A stretch of DNA of 64,000 nt, taken from contig JBKEDS010000008.1 in the NCBI GenBank assembly GCA_047975545.1, positions 62,001-126,000 on the forward strand. Direction: 5' to 3'. Shown piece by piece: positions 17,447 to 24,752 of the stretch. The DNA is from JBKEDS01 sp047975545 (lineage in GTDB: Bacteria; Bacteroidota; Bacteroidia; Flavobacteriales; Flavobacteriaceae). Below the pieces are notes generated by a model. That model searched no databases and was not told the DNA's origin. It was given only the letters and a program-made list of their open reading frames with translations. Each line of letters opens with the position of its first letter. Positions within the stretch are counted from its first letter, which is position 1. Both the position numbers and the translations under genes were made by a program.

Positions 17447-18265
17447 ATGCAACTTCAGGACATCCCTAAGCTAAAACACACCAACTCCAACACCTTTTTT
17501 TTGCTTTGCGGCCCTTGCGCTATTGAAGGCGAGGACATGGCCTTGCGCATTGCCGAAAAGGTAGTAAAAATAACCAACACCTTGGAAATTCCTTATATTT
17601 TCAAGGGCAGTTTTAAAAAAGCCAACCGTAGCCGTGTTGACAGTTTTACGGGTATTGGTGATGAAAAGGCCTTGAACATCCTTAAAAAAGTTTCCGACAC
17701 CTTTGATATTCCCACGGTAACCGACATCCACGAAGTGGCCGATGCCCAATTGGCCGCCCAATATGTCGATGTACTGCAAATTCCCGCCTTTTTGGTGCGC
17801 CAAACCGATTTGGTGGTGGCCGCCGCAAAAACGGGCAAGGTGGTTAACCTAAAAAAAGGACAGTTTATGAGTCCGGAAGCCATGAAACATGCCGTACAAA
17901 AGGTTAAGGACTCCGGTAACGACAAGGCTTGGATTACCGACCGCGGCACCATGTTTGGTTATCAGGACATGATTGTGGATTTTCGGGGCATACCTACCAT
18001 GCGGCAATTTGCGCCAACCGTTTTGGACGTTACCCACTCGTTGCAACAACCCAACCAAAACTCCGGGGTTACGGGTGGACGCCCCGATATGATTGAAACC
18101 ATTGCCCGCGCCGGTATTGTTAACCACGTGGACGGATTGTTTATTGAAACCCATTTCGACCCGGCCAATGCCAAAAGCGACGGCGCCAACATGCTACACC
18201 TTGATAATTTAGAAAAACTCCTTACCAATTTGGTGGCTATTAGAAAAACCATCAATACCCTTTAG
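17447..18265 (+). CDS. kdsA: 3-deoxy-8-phosphooctulonate synthase (KDO-8-P synthase)
   Basis: A 272-residue aldolase of the DAHP/KDO8P synthase type. It condenses phosphoenolpyruvate with arabinose 5-phosphate to give KDO-8-phosphate for the lipid A core. Supporting motifs are LLCGPCAIEGED near the N-terminus, FKGSFKKANRSR, TDIHE, GQFMSPEAM and TGGRPDMIETIARAG. Length is normal. It is followed after 11 nt by a predicted outer-membrane protein gene, fitting an envelope-biogenesis unit. Confidence 0.97.
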   Translation: MQLQDIPKLKHTNSNTFFLLCGPCAIEGEDMALRIAEKVVKITNTLEIPYIFKGSFKKANRSRVDSFTGIGDEKALNILKKVSDTFDIPTVTDIHEVADAQLAAQYVDVLQIPAFLVRQTDLVVAAAKTGKVVNLKKGQFMSPEAMKHAVQKVKDSGNDKAWITDRGTMFGYQDMIVDFRGIPTMRQFAPTVLDVTHSLQQPNQNSGVTGGRPDMIETIARAGIVNHVDGLFIETHFDPANAKSDGANMLHLDNLEKLLTNLVAIRKTINTL

Positions 18266-18276
18266 AATATAATAAC

Positions 18277-19137
18277 ATGAATATCAATAATTTAAAAACC
18301 GCTTTAGGTTTTGTTTTTTTCTGCCTTATTTTTAACGTACAAGCACAGGATTCCATTCAAAAAAAATACACCGCCCACAACAAGGGCAAATTTTTTATAA
18401 GCTGGGGTGGTAATCGGGAAAGTTATAGCAAATCGGATATTCGTTTTAAGGGCGAAAATTACGATTTCACCATAAAAAACGCCACGGCACACGACAAGCC
18501 CAAAGGTTGGCATATCGATTATATAAACCCGACCCGGATAACCATTCCGCAAACCAATTTAAAAATAGGGTATTACATTTCGGACCATTATACCGTGTCG
18601 CTTGGCGTGGACCACATGAAATACGTGATGTACCGAAACGAGTCGAGACGAGTTGAAGGCTACATAGATTTACCCGAAAGCGAAGCCGGATCGATATATA
18701 ACGGCACTTACAATAACGAACCGTTTTTGGTTTCCGAAGATTTTTTAAAATTTGAGCATACCGACGGCTTAAATTACGTATACGCCGAATTTGCCCGTGT
18801 GGATGATATTTCGTCAATCTTCGGCATACAAAACACCGATAAATTCCAGGTAAACATTACCGAAGGCTTGGGCATTGGTATGTTGTACCCCAAAACCAAT
18901 TCCACTTTAATGGGCTACGACAGGCATGACGATTTTAACGTGGCGGGCTACGGTGTTTCGGTTAATGCCGGGTTAAATCTTACCTTTTTTAAGCACTTTT
19001 TTGTGCAATTCGACTTAAAGGGCGGCTATATTGATATGCCCAATATTAAAACCACCAATAGCTCGGCCGACAGCGCCTCGCAGCATTTTACCTATTTACA
19101 GCGCATTATTGCTGTTGGCGGGGTGTTTAGGATTTAA
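18277..19137 (+). CDS. Predicted outer-membrane beta-barrel protein
   Basis: A 286-residue protein with a signal peptide (residues 1-24, ending VQAQ before DSIQ). It is followed by alternating amphipathic strands (KIGYYISDHYTVSLGVDHM, GLGIGMLYPK, VSVNAGLNLTFFKHFFVQFDL) and a final strand ending VGGVFRI, as expected for a small barrel inserted by the BAM machine. The specific role is unknown. It lies 11 nt behind kdsA and is probably co-transcribed. Confidence 0.75.
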   Translation: MNINNLKTALGFVFFCLIFNVQAQDSIQKKYTAHNKGKFFISWGGNRESYSKSDIRFKGENYDFTIKNATAHDKPKGWHIDYINPTRITIPQTNLKIGYYISDHYTVSLGVDHMKYVMYRNESRRVEGYIDLPESEAGSIYNGTYNNEPFLVSEDFLKFEHTDGLNYVYAEFARVDDISSIFGIQNTDKFQVNITEGLGIGMLYPKTNSTLMGYDRHDDFNVAGYGVSVNAGLNLTFFKHFFVQFDLKGGYIDMPNIKTTNSSADSASQHFTYLQRIIAVGGVFRI

Positions 19138-19185
19138 ATAGTTTACAATAATAAACATTGCAATTTTAAATTGCCGCTAACAAAC

Positions 19186-19701
19186 ATGGAAATAAACAAA
19201 ATTATTGCGCAAAGAATTGACCGATACAACGCCACCCAGCACGAAATTGTTACATATCTTTTAAAAAACGGATTTACCGAAAAGGAAATTAAGCCCGAAA
19301 TAGAAAAGTTTTTTCCCGAAATAAAAAAATCGGACATAACAGACTCCGTTTCTTTCAAACTTCAAGTAATTCTTTTAACGTTTGTTTCCCTACTGCCCTT
19401 AATTGGGTGTTTTTTTGGGTATTATTTACAGGCTTTATTAACAAGCATTGTACTATTATTTTTCGCCTATGGCTTTTACAAACTAAAAGGGTTCTGTATT
19501 CTTTTTTGGATAGTTATATTGGCTTTCCTTTTTGTTTACATTTTGGCAGCATTCGTTACAAAATTAAGCGGTAAATTTGTAAATTCATTATTTTCATATT
19601 CGTTAATGACTGCTTCACTGCTGCTTTTATTGGCCATGATTATAATTGCCTGCTTAACATTTTCAAAACACAAAGCATATAAAAAACAATATAAGTTTTA
19701 A
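19186..19701 (+). CDS. Membrane protein, unknown
   Basis: A 171-residue protein. The first 60 residues are soluble and helical (IAQRIDRYNATQHEIVTYLLKNGFTEKEI), followed by four to five hydrophobic segments. I use the ATG at 19186 rather than a TTG 15 nt upstream. The N-terminal part has the look of a short helical domain of the SHOCT or winged-helix kind, but I cannot place it. It is 48 nt behind the barrel gene. Confidence 0.65.
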   Translation: MEINKIIAQRIDRYNATQHEIVTYLLKNGFTEKEIKPEIEKFFPEIKKSDITDSVSFKLQVILLTFVSLLPLIGCFFGYYLQALLTSIVLLFFAYGFYKLKGFCILFWIVILAFLFVYILAAFVTKLSGKFVNSLFSYSLMTASLLLLLAMIIIACLTFSKHKAYKKQYKF

Positions 19702-19735
19702 AAATTTTATTTTGAAGATTAAACTAAATTCATTT

Positions 19736-19759
19736 ACTTTGCAATTCAAAGTACTTTAA
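19736..19759 (+). promoter_or_regulatory. Operator-like site upstream of the membrane-protein gene (copy 1)
   Basis: A 24-bp block beginning ACTTTGCAATTC, identical at 23 of 24 positions to the block at 20750-20773. It contains the near-palindrome TTCAAAGTACTTTAA (19745-19759) directly after a TTACTTTG -7-like box and ends 4 nt before the ATG at 19764. It fits an autoregulatory operator for the regulator encoded at 20437. Confidence 0.6.
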
Positions 19760-19763
19760 AAAT

Positions 19764-20378
19764 ATGAACAATAAAGATTATTTAAAGGATATTAGCGAAA
19801 TAAAATCGCTTATGAGCAAATCGTCACGATTTATTTCATTAAGTGGGTTATCGGGCATATTGGCAGGTATTTACGCCCTTATTGGTGCGGCTATTGCGTA
19901 TTGGCTGGTTAGAAATTCGGTAAGGGGCTACTTGATTTTAGATGGCTATATTTTTAAACTTTGTCTTTTAATATTGGTCTTGGTTTTTGTGCTAAGCGTT
20001 GGAACCGCTATTTTTTTAACCACCAAAAAGGCAAAAAAAAACGGTGAAAAAGTTTGGGACAGGGCATCAAAACGCTTAATTGTTAATTTTTCAATTCCAT
20101 TTTTAACGGGGGCGGCCTACATTCTTATTATTTTAAGCCAAGGAAAATATGGGCTTACCGGTGCGCTGATGCTTATATTTTATGGGCTTGCCCTTATTAA
20201 CGCCTCGAAATACAGTATTGGCACGATTAGGTATTTGGGCATAGCCGAAATTATCCTCGGCTTGTTTGCCGCCCTACTGCCCGGCTACGGCTTTTGGTTT
20301 TGGGTTATGGGCTTTGGCGTTTGCCACATTGTTTACGGTACTTGGATGCACTTTACCATTGATAAAAAAAACAGTTAG
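19764..20378 (+). CDS. Membrane protein, unknown, in regulator/CreD group
   Basis: A 204-residue protein: a soluble helical start (LKDISEIKSLMSKSSRFISLSG), then six hydrophobic segments with GLSGILAGIYALIGAAIAYW as the first. Similar proteins stand beside small winged-helix regulators in flavobacteria, but no function is known to me. It shares the operator-like site with creD, and the regulator gene starts 58 nt downstream. Confidence 0.7.
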   Translation: MNNKDYLKDISEIKSLMSKSSRFISLSGLSGILAGIYALIGAAIAYWLVRNSVRGYLILDGYIFKLCLLILVLVFVLSVGTAIFLTTKKAKKNGEKVWDRASKRLIVNFSIPFLTGAAYILIILSQGKYGLTGALMLIFYGLALINASKYSIGTIRYLGIAEIILGLFAALLPGYGFWFWVMGFGVCHIVYGTWMHFTIDKKNS

Positions 20379-20436
20379 CAACAAACCAGAAACTTGAAAC
20401 CTAAAACTAACAACCCCTAACCCCATAAACTCAATT

Positions 20437-20730
20437 TTGAGCATAATAAACAACATAAACAAAGTTTTCGACCACAGGATTAGGCTCGGCATTATGTCGG
20501 TTTTAATGGTAAACGAGTATGCCGATTTTAACATGCTAAAAGAACTTTTGGACGTTACCGACGGCAACCTGGCCAGCCACACCAAAGCGCTTGAAAACGC
20601 CGAATATATTAAAATTGAAAAACAATTTATAGGCCGCAAGCCCAACACCCGCTACTCGACCACCAAACTGGGCGAAGCCGAATTTAAAAAGCACATTAAC
20701 GCACTGGAAAAATTAATTAGCAAACCATAA
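20437..20730 (+). CDS. Small winged-helix transcriptional regulator (HTH_34 type)
   Basis: A 97-residue DNA-binding protein with a winged helix: FDHRIRLGIMSVLMVNEYADF, recognition region VTDGNLASHTKALE, and wing IGRKPNTRYSTT. This small ArsR/MarR-like family often accompanies CreD in Bacteroidota. The start appears to be a TTG at 20437 because homologues begin just before the FDHRIR stretch; the next ATG would remove the first helix. Likely target: the duplicated 24-bp site at 19736 and 20750. Confidence 0.82.
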   Translation: MSIINNINKVFDHRIRLGIMSVLMVNEYADFNMLKELLDVTDGNLASHTKALENAEYIKIEKQFIGRKPNTRYSTTKLGEAEFKKHINALEKLISKP

Positions 20731-20749
20731 ACTATTTTTTTAACAACAA

Positions 20750-20773
20750 ACTTTGAAATTCAAAGTACTTTAA
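20750..20773 (+). promoter_or_regulatory. Operator-like site upstream of creD (copy 2)
   Basis: This 24-bp block starting ACTTTGAAATTC matches copy 1 at 23 of 24 positions. Here the flank extends it into the perfect 15-bp palindrome CTTTGAAATTCAAAG (20751-20765), overlapping the TTCAAAGTACTTTAA box. A further TACTTTAAA repeat follows. It ends 12 nt before the creD ATG. Confidence 0.62.
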
Positions 20774-20785
20774 TACTTTAAAAAC

Positions 20786-22159
20786 ATGGAAAACACAAAC
20801 AAACAACAGCAAAGTAAATTTGGAAATTGGCTAAAAACAAGCATTACCGCCCGTATGCTCATGATTGGTTTTTTAATTATCGTACTCCTTATTCCCTTGG
20901 TTTTTATCCAAGACCTTATTCGCGAACGTTCGTACCGACAGCACGAAGTAGTAAACGAAATTAACCAGCAATGGGGCAACGAGGTACTGCTTTACGGCCC
21001 CATACTGCGGGTGCCGTACAGAAGCTATTCCGAAAAAATTATTACCGATGGAAAAACAAAAAAAAACTACACCGAAACCATCGAGGAAGTAAGCTACGCC
21101 TATTTTTTCCCGGAAACCCTGAACATTGCATCCAACATAAACCCCGAACTTAAAAAAAGGGGCATTTACACTACGGCCGTTTACAACAGCGATATTGCCC
21201 TAAGCGGAAATTTTGTAAAACCTAATTTTTCGGAAATTGAAGTGGCCGACAAGGATATTCTTTGGGACAAGGCCAAAATAATCATCCAATCGTCCAACGT
21301 TAAGGGCGTAAACCACGCCGATCTTAAAATAGAAAGTGCCGAATACCCCCTAACATCAAAATACAACGCACAGGACAACAACTATAACCAATCGGTATTG
21401 CACACCTTGGAAACCAAGCACATTAGTAAAGATTTATTAACGTTTAATACCCCTTTAAAATTCAACCTTAATTTTAGTATAAAGGGTAGCGAGCAAATAC
21501 GGTTTATCCCAACCGGAAAAGAAACCCTTGCGCATTTAAGCTCCACGTGGAAAACGGCCAACTTTTTTGGCGAGTTCCTACCTTATAACGACGATAAGAT
21601 TAGCGATAACGGCTTCGATGCCAAGTGGAAAATATTGGACTTAAACCGTCCGTTTTCGCAAGAACATTTTAACGGCATTCCCGATTTAAAGGATTTTGCC
21701 TTTGGGGTAAACTTTAAAATACCCGTAGACGAGTACCAAAAAAGCGAACGCTCGGCCAAATACGGCTTTCTGGTTATTGGGCTAACCTTTTTGGTTTTCT
21801 TTTTAATCCAAACCTTGAGCAAAATAAACATTCACCCCTTTCAATATTTAATGATTGGCTTGGCGCTTACCATGTTTTACACCCTGTTGGTTTCCATCTC
21901 GGAGCATAGCAACTTTTTAAAAGCCTACCTTATTGCAGGCGCATCGGTAATCGTACTTATTACGCTGTATTCAAAATCGATACTAAAAACCTTTAAGTTT
22001 CCTGTTTTTATCGGGCTGTCGTTAACGGCACTTTACACCTTTATTTACGTTATTATCCAATTGGAAAACTATGCGCTTTTAGTTGGCAGCATTGGCTTAT
22101 TCCTAATCTTGGCTATTGTCATGTTCGTATCGCGAAAAATAGATTGGAACAACGGGTAA
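20786..22159 (+). CDS. creD: Inner-membrane protein CreD
   Basis: A 457-residue protein of the CreD family: an N-terminal membrane segment (about 24-45, MLMIGFLIIVLLIPLVFIQD), a large periplasmic domain with the family hallmark GNEVLLYGPILRVPY, then five to six C-terminal membrane segments starting near residue 330. CreD is linked to envelope integrity and, in other bacteria, to beta-lactam and colicin responses; mechanism unknown. It sits behind a small regulator and the operator-like block at 20750. Confidence 0.92.
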   Translation: MENTNKQQQSKFGNWLKTSITARMLMIGFLIIVLLIPLVFIQDLIRERSYRQHEVVNEINQQWGNEVLLYGPILRVPYRSYSEKIITDGKTKKNYTETIEEVSYAYFFPETLNIASNINPELKKRGIYTTAVYNSDIALSGNFVKPNFSEIEVADKDILWDKAKIIIQSSNVKGVNHADLKIESAEYPLTSKYNAQDNNYNQSVLHTLETKHISKDLLTFNTPLKFNLNFSIKGSEQIRFIPTGKETLAHLSSTWKTANFFGEFLPYNDDKISDNGFDAKWKILDLNRPFSQEHFNGIPDLKDFAFGVNFKIPVDEYQKSERSAKYGFLVIGLTFLVFFLIQTLSKINIHPFQYLMIGLALTMFYTLLVSISEHSNFLKAYLIAGASVIVLITLYSKSILKTFKFPVFIGLSLTALYTFIYVIIQLENYALLVGSIGLFLILAIVMFVSRKIDWNNG

Positions 22160-22236
22160 TAATTGGGATTTAGAACATAGACATAGAGAAATTAGAATAC
22201 AGACCTCTTCCTGCAAGGTTTTTGAAAACCTTGTAA

Positions 22237-22361
22237 TGTCATGTCAACTTTGAAATTTCGTATGGAGATTGCTTCGTCGTCGTGCCTCCTTCTCGCAATG
22301 ACGTCATTGCAACGACAACGGAGGAAGCAATCTCATCCTTCAATTTTAGGTTGACATGACA
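22237..22361 (+). repeat. Palindromic element family A, copy A3 (subfamily B-type ends)
   Basis: A near-intact 125-bp copy with TGTCATGTCAA at the left and TTGACATGACA at the right. The inner parts are GAGATTGCTTCGTCGTCG and CAACGGAGGAAGCAATCTC around the centre GCAATGACGTCATTGC. It lies in the 22160-22448 gap, where I see no gene. Confidence 0.92.
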
Positions 22362-22448
22362 GTAGGTATTGGGGGTTGAAAATTGAAAACTTGGAACATA
22401 AACCAAAGAAAATTTAGATTATAGATTTAAACCGTTTAATAAAAACAC

Positions 22449-22751
22449 ATGACAAACATTTCAGTTTTTGGAAGAACCATTGCGCTTTTAAGTTTTGTAA
22501 TTGGCACTTGCCTGTTTTCGTTCCACCTCTATTTTGGCGAGGCTTTTATACCCATGGTAACGGGATTCATTTTCGTGCTTATTGCCGTTGTTTTAAACAT
22601 AATAGTTTTAACAATTACCTTAATTTATGCTTTGGTTAACAAACAAAAACGGCTTGAACTTACAAAAACCTGCGGCATAATGCTTTTAAACATTCCCGTA
22701 GCTGTATTGTATTGTTATGCCATAATTGTTAGGAACGAAATAAATTTTTAA
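22449..22751 (+). CDS. Small membrane protein, unknown
   Basis: A 100-residue protein with three hydrophobic segments (about 10-28, 34-58 and 75-94). I do not recognise it. It precedes the DUF2809 gene by 3 nt, so it is part of a three-gene membrane-protein operon. Confidence 0.65.
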   Translation: MTNISVFGRTIALLSFVIGTCLFSFHLYFGEAFIPMVTGFIFVLIAVVLNIIVLTITLIYALVNKQKRLELTKTCGIMLLNIPVAVLYCYAIIVRNEINF

Positions 22752-22754
22752 AAA

Positions 22755-23141
22755 ATGAAGTTAACATTCAACAAAACATATGCTTTTATAAGCCTGTTAA
22801 TTTTTATTGCGGAAGTACTTATTGCCACCTCTTTAAAAACAGGCTTTATACGCCATACTTTTGGCGATTTTTTGGTGGTGGTTTTAATGTACATGGGTAT
22901 AAAAAGCGTTGTAAACGTCAACCCGATAAAACTAAGTTTTATAGTGTTGGTTATTGCCTTTACCGTAGAGTTTTTACAACTAACCCCATTTTTAAAAACC
23001 CTTGGCATACAAGATAAATTATGGGCCAAACTTATTTTTGGCAATACCTTTAACCTTACCGATTTAGCAGCCTATACCCTGGGGATTTTAAGTATTTTGA
23101 TAATCGACATAAAACTTACACCACTATCATGGAAACCATAA
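22755..23141 (+). CDS. DUF2809 family membrane protein
   Basis: A 128-residue membrane protein with four hydrophobic segments and the DUF2809 pattern GFIRHTFGDFLVVVLMYMGI, VEFLQL and NTFNLTDLAAYTLGI. Function unknown. It overlaps the next gene by 13 nt and follows the previous gene by 3 nt. Confidence 0.85.
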   Translation: MKLTFNKTYAFISLLIFIAEVLIATSLKTGFIRHTFGDFLVVVLMYMGIKSVVNVNPIKLSFIVLVIAFTVEFLQLTPFLKTLGIQDKLWAKLIFGNTFNLTDLAAYTLGILSILIIDIKLTPLSWKP

Positions 23142-23788
23142 AACAACACTTTTTAAGTAGGTTTAACACCTACCTTTTACTAAGCATTTCAATAGGGCTA
23201 AGCCTGTTTTTATTAATGGTTCGTATAAAATTGGCGCAATCGGCTTACTTTTTGTTTTTGGTATGGAACTTATCTTTAGGCCTTATTCCGTTTGCCATTA
23301 CCAGCTATTTAATAAGCAGGCCCAAGTTACACAAATTCATGCTGCTAATCGGCTTTTTGGCTTGGCTGCTATTTTTGCCCAATGCGCCTTACCTTATTAC
23401 CGATTTTGCACATTTAAAATACCAAACCAATTTGCATTTTTGGTTGGATATTTTGCTTATTAGCACCTTTGCCCTAAACGGTATGCTGCTGTTTTACTTG
23501 TCGGTTTTGGACATGAAGGTTTTGTTGCAACCCTACATAAAAAATAGCTACTTAAACGGTTTAATACAAATTATTTTTGTGCTGTCGGGATTTGGCATTT
23601 ATCTCGGGCGCTATTTGCGGTACAATTCTTGGGAAATCCTGCAAACACCCGTTGTGCTGTTTAACGATATTTTTAATATTGCGCTACATCCGTTGCAACA
23701 CATCGACGCTTGGTTGTTTACCCTAATATTTGGGTTGTTTTTAAGCGCTGGCTATTGGATGTTTAATATGATGGGGAATAAAAGTTGA
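23129..23788 (+). CDS. DUF1361 family membrane protein
   Basis: A 219-residue membrane protein with six to seven hydrophobic segments and the DUF1361 hallmarks VWNLSLGLIPF, WLLFLPNAPYLITDFAHL and GIYLGRYLRYNSW. Function unknown. Its start lies inside the end of the DUF2809 gene, implying coupled translation. Confidence 0.88.
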   Translation: METIKQHFLSRFNTYLLLSISIGLSLFLLMVRIKLAQSAYFLFLVWNLSLGLIPFAITSYLISRPKLHKFMLLIGFLAWLLFLPNAPYLITDFAHLKYQTNLHFWLDILLISTFALNGMLLFYLSVLDMKVLLQPYIKNSYLNGLIQIIFVLSGFGIYLGRYLRYNSWEILQTPVVLFNDIFNIALHPLQHIDAWLFTLIFGLFLSAGYWMFNMMGNKS

Positions 23789-23850
23789 AGGGGTTTATGG
23801 TTTATAGAAATTTGCCGGTAGTAGTTCGAACAAGCAATTGCTTTTTTTAA

Positions 23851-23858
23851 TATCTTTG
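23851..23858 (+). promoter_or_regulatory. -7 promoter box upstream of tmRNA
   Basis: TATCTTTG fits TAnnTTTG. Transcription starting about 7 nt further would include the structured segment 23861-23948 before the mature tmRNA start at 23968, implying a processed precursor. The TTTG overlaps the outer end of the E-type repeat, so the box could belong to that repeat. A -33 TTG is not clear. Confidence 0.45.
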
Positions 23859-23948
23859 CCCTGCGTTAGCAATTGAGGCATTGTTGGAGCTCCCCGACGC
23901 AGGAGGGAGCGACTGCCGAAAGTGCGACCCGATAGGGGAACGCCCAAA
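23855..23948 (-). repeat. Dispersed structured repeat family E, copy E2
   Basis: Read on the minus strand it starts TTTGGGCGTTCCCC, contains GGGTCGCACTTTC, and ends GCTAACGCAGGGCAAA. This parallels the copy at 46922-47104. GCGTT and AACGC at the two ends can pair. It is much richer in G+C than its surroundings. Confidence 0.6.
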
Positions 23949-23967
23949 TTACTATTTCAATAAAAAC

Positions 23968-24361
23968 GGGGTCGACTGGTTTTGACAGCGAGATTAATTG
24001 AACGGTAAGCACGTCGTGTAATGATTTTGAAACACGTTAAAGGCTAAATCGAACTTTAAACGGCGAGAATAACTACGCTTTAGCTGCTTAATTCTGAATT
24101 ATAGTAAGACCAAGCCTCGTCCTGCCAGGCAGGAAAGCTAAATGTCCTTGAAAAGCCTTGGTTAGCGGCGTTTCGTTTTAGGGCATCGTAAATGTTAACA
24201 TAGATTGGGTTTTGCTCCGCGGCCCTTTCGAAATTTAAGGGGCTAAGTTATAGGTGGGTTGTTTTTCGCCAGCCTATAATCGAAAAAACAAGCAAAAAAT
24301 AAACGTGTAGAAAGCCCTTTGGTTACTTGTTTGGACCCGAGTTCGAATCTCGGCGGCTCCA
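23968..24361 (+). ncRNA. ssrA: Transfer-messenger RNA (tmRNA)
   Basis: The 5' end GGGGTCGACTGGTTTTGACAGC and the 3' end with TTCGAATCTCGGCGGCTCC form the tRNA-like acceptor and T arms; GGGGTCG pairs with CGGCTCC with two G-U pairs. The tag frame GGC GAG AAT AAC TAC GCT TTA GCT GCT TAA (24062-24091) gives GENNYALAA, the tag typical of Bacteroidota. tmRNA rescues stalled ribosomes together with SmpB. The terminal CCA is not encoded (CGA follows the discriminator A at 24361), so it must be added later. Confidence 0.97.
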
Positions 24362-24367
24362 CGACAT

Positions 24368-24413
24368 AAAAACGCATATAATTGATTTTTAGCTATATGC
24401 GTTTTTATTTTTT
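24368..24413 (+). terminator. Intrinsic terminator of tmRNA
   Basis: AAAAACGCATATA (24368-24380) and TATATGCGTTTTT (24394-24406) form a perfect 13-bp stem with a 13-nt loop, followed by a T-rich tail. It lies 7 nt after the mature tmRNA end. Confidence 0.88.
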
Positions 24414-24434
24414 ACCAATTAATTATTCGCTTTC

Positions 24435-24659
24435 GTGGAAATATTTACAATAATGCTTGTTTTACTTTTAATTTGTTTTCTTATTGGAGCTATTGTGCTT
24501 TTCATTTTTCGTTTAGTTTTCAAAAAATCAAAAACCAACTTAAAAAATCCTTATATACACGCGTGCCTTATAAAAAAAGCAAACGATAAGGCTTACCAAG
24601 AATACACCGAATGGTTGGGCAAAACAGGCGAACAAAAAGAAATTAGCAAAAAGGAATGA
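24435..24659 (+). CDS. Small membrane-anchored protein, unknown
   Basis: A 74-residue protein with one strong hydrophobic segment (about 5-28) and a basic, helical C-terminal part (ANDKAYQEYTEWLGKTGEQKE). The start may be the GTG at 24435 or the ATG 18 nt later; both keep the membrane segment. It follows the tmRNA terminator and is closed by its own terminator. I do not recognise it. Confidence 0.55.
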   Translation: MEIFTIMLVLLLICFLIGAIVLFIFRLVFKKSKTNLKNPYIHACLIKKANDKAYQEYTEWLGKTGEQKEISKKE

Positions 24660-24692
24660 ATTTTTTAACTTTTTATCCTCAACACGTAATAT

Positions 24693-24725
24693 AAAACCCC
24701 ACAAAAAATACTCTTGCGGGGTTTT
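24693..24725. terminator. Two-way terminator between small gene and mutB
   Basis: AAAACCCC (24693-24700) and GGGGTTTT (24718-24725) pair around a 17-nt loop. A/T runs on both sides allow use by the rightward small gene and the leftward mutB operon, whose stop is at 24753. Confidence 0.75.
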
Positions 24726-24752
24726 AAAGTTTCTAAAAAACAACTATTGTAC

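Noticed and set aside
23855..23948. The G+C-rich segment before tmRNA as a tRNA or riboswitch
   Set aside because: No cloverleaf or T-loop is present, and its ends match repeat E1.
24435..24659. Small gene after tmRNA as part of an integrated element using tmRNA as attachment site
   Set aside because: No integrase and no repeat of the tmRNA 3' end was seen downstream; the terminator follows tmRNA directly.
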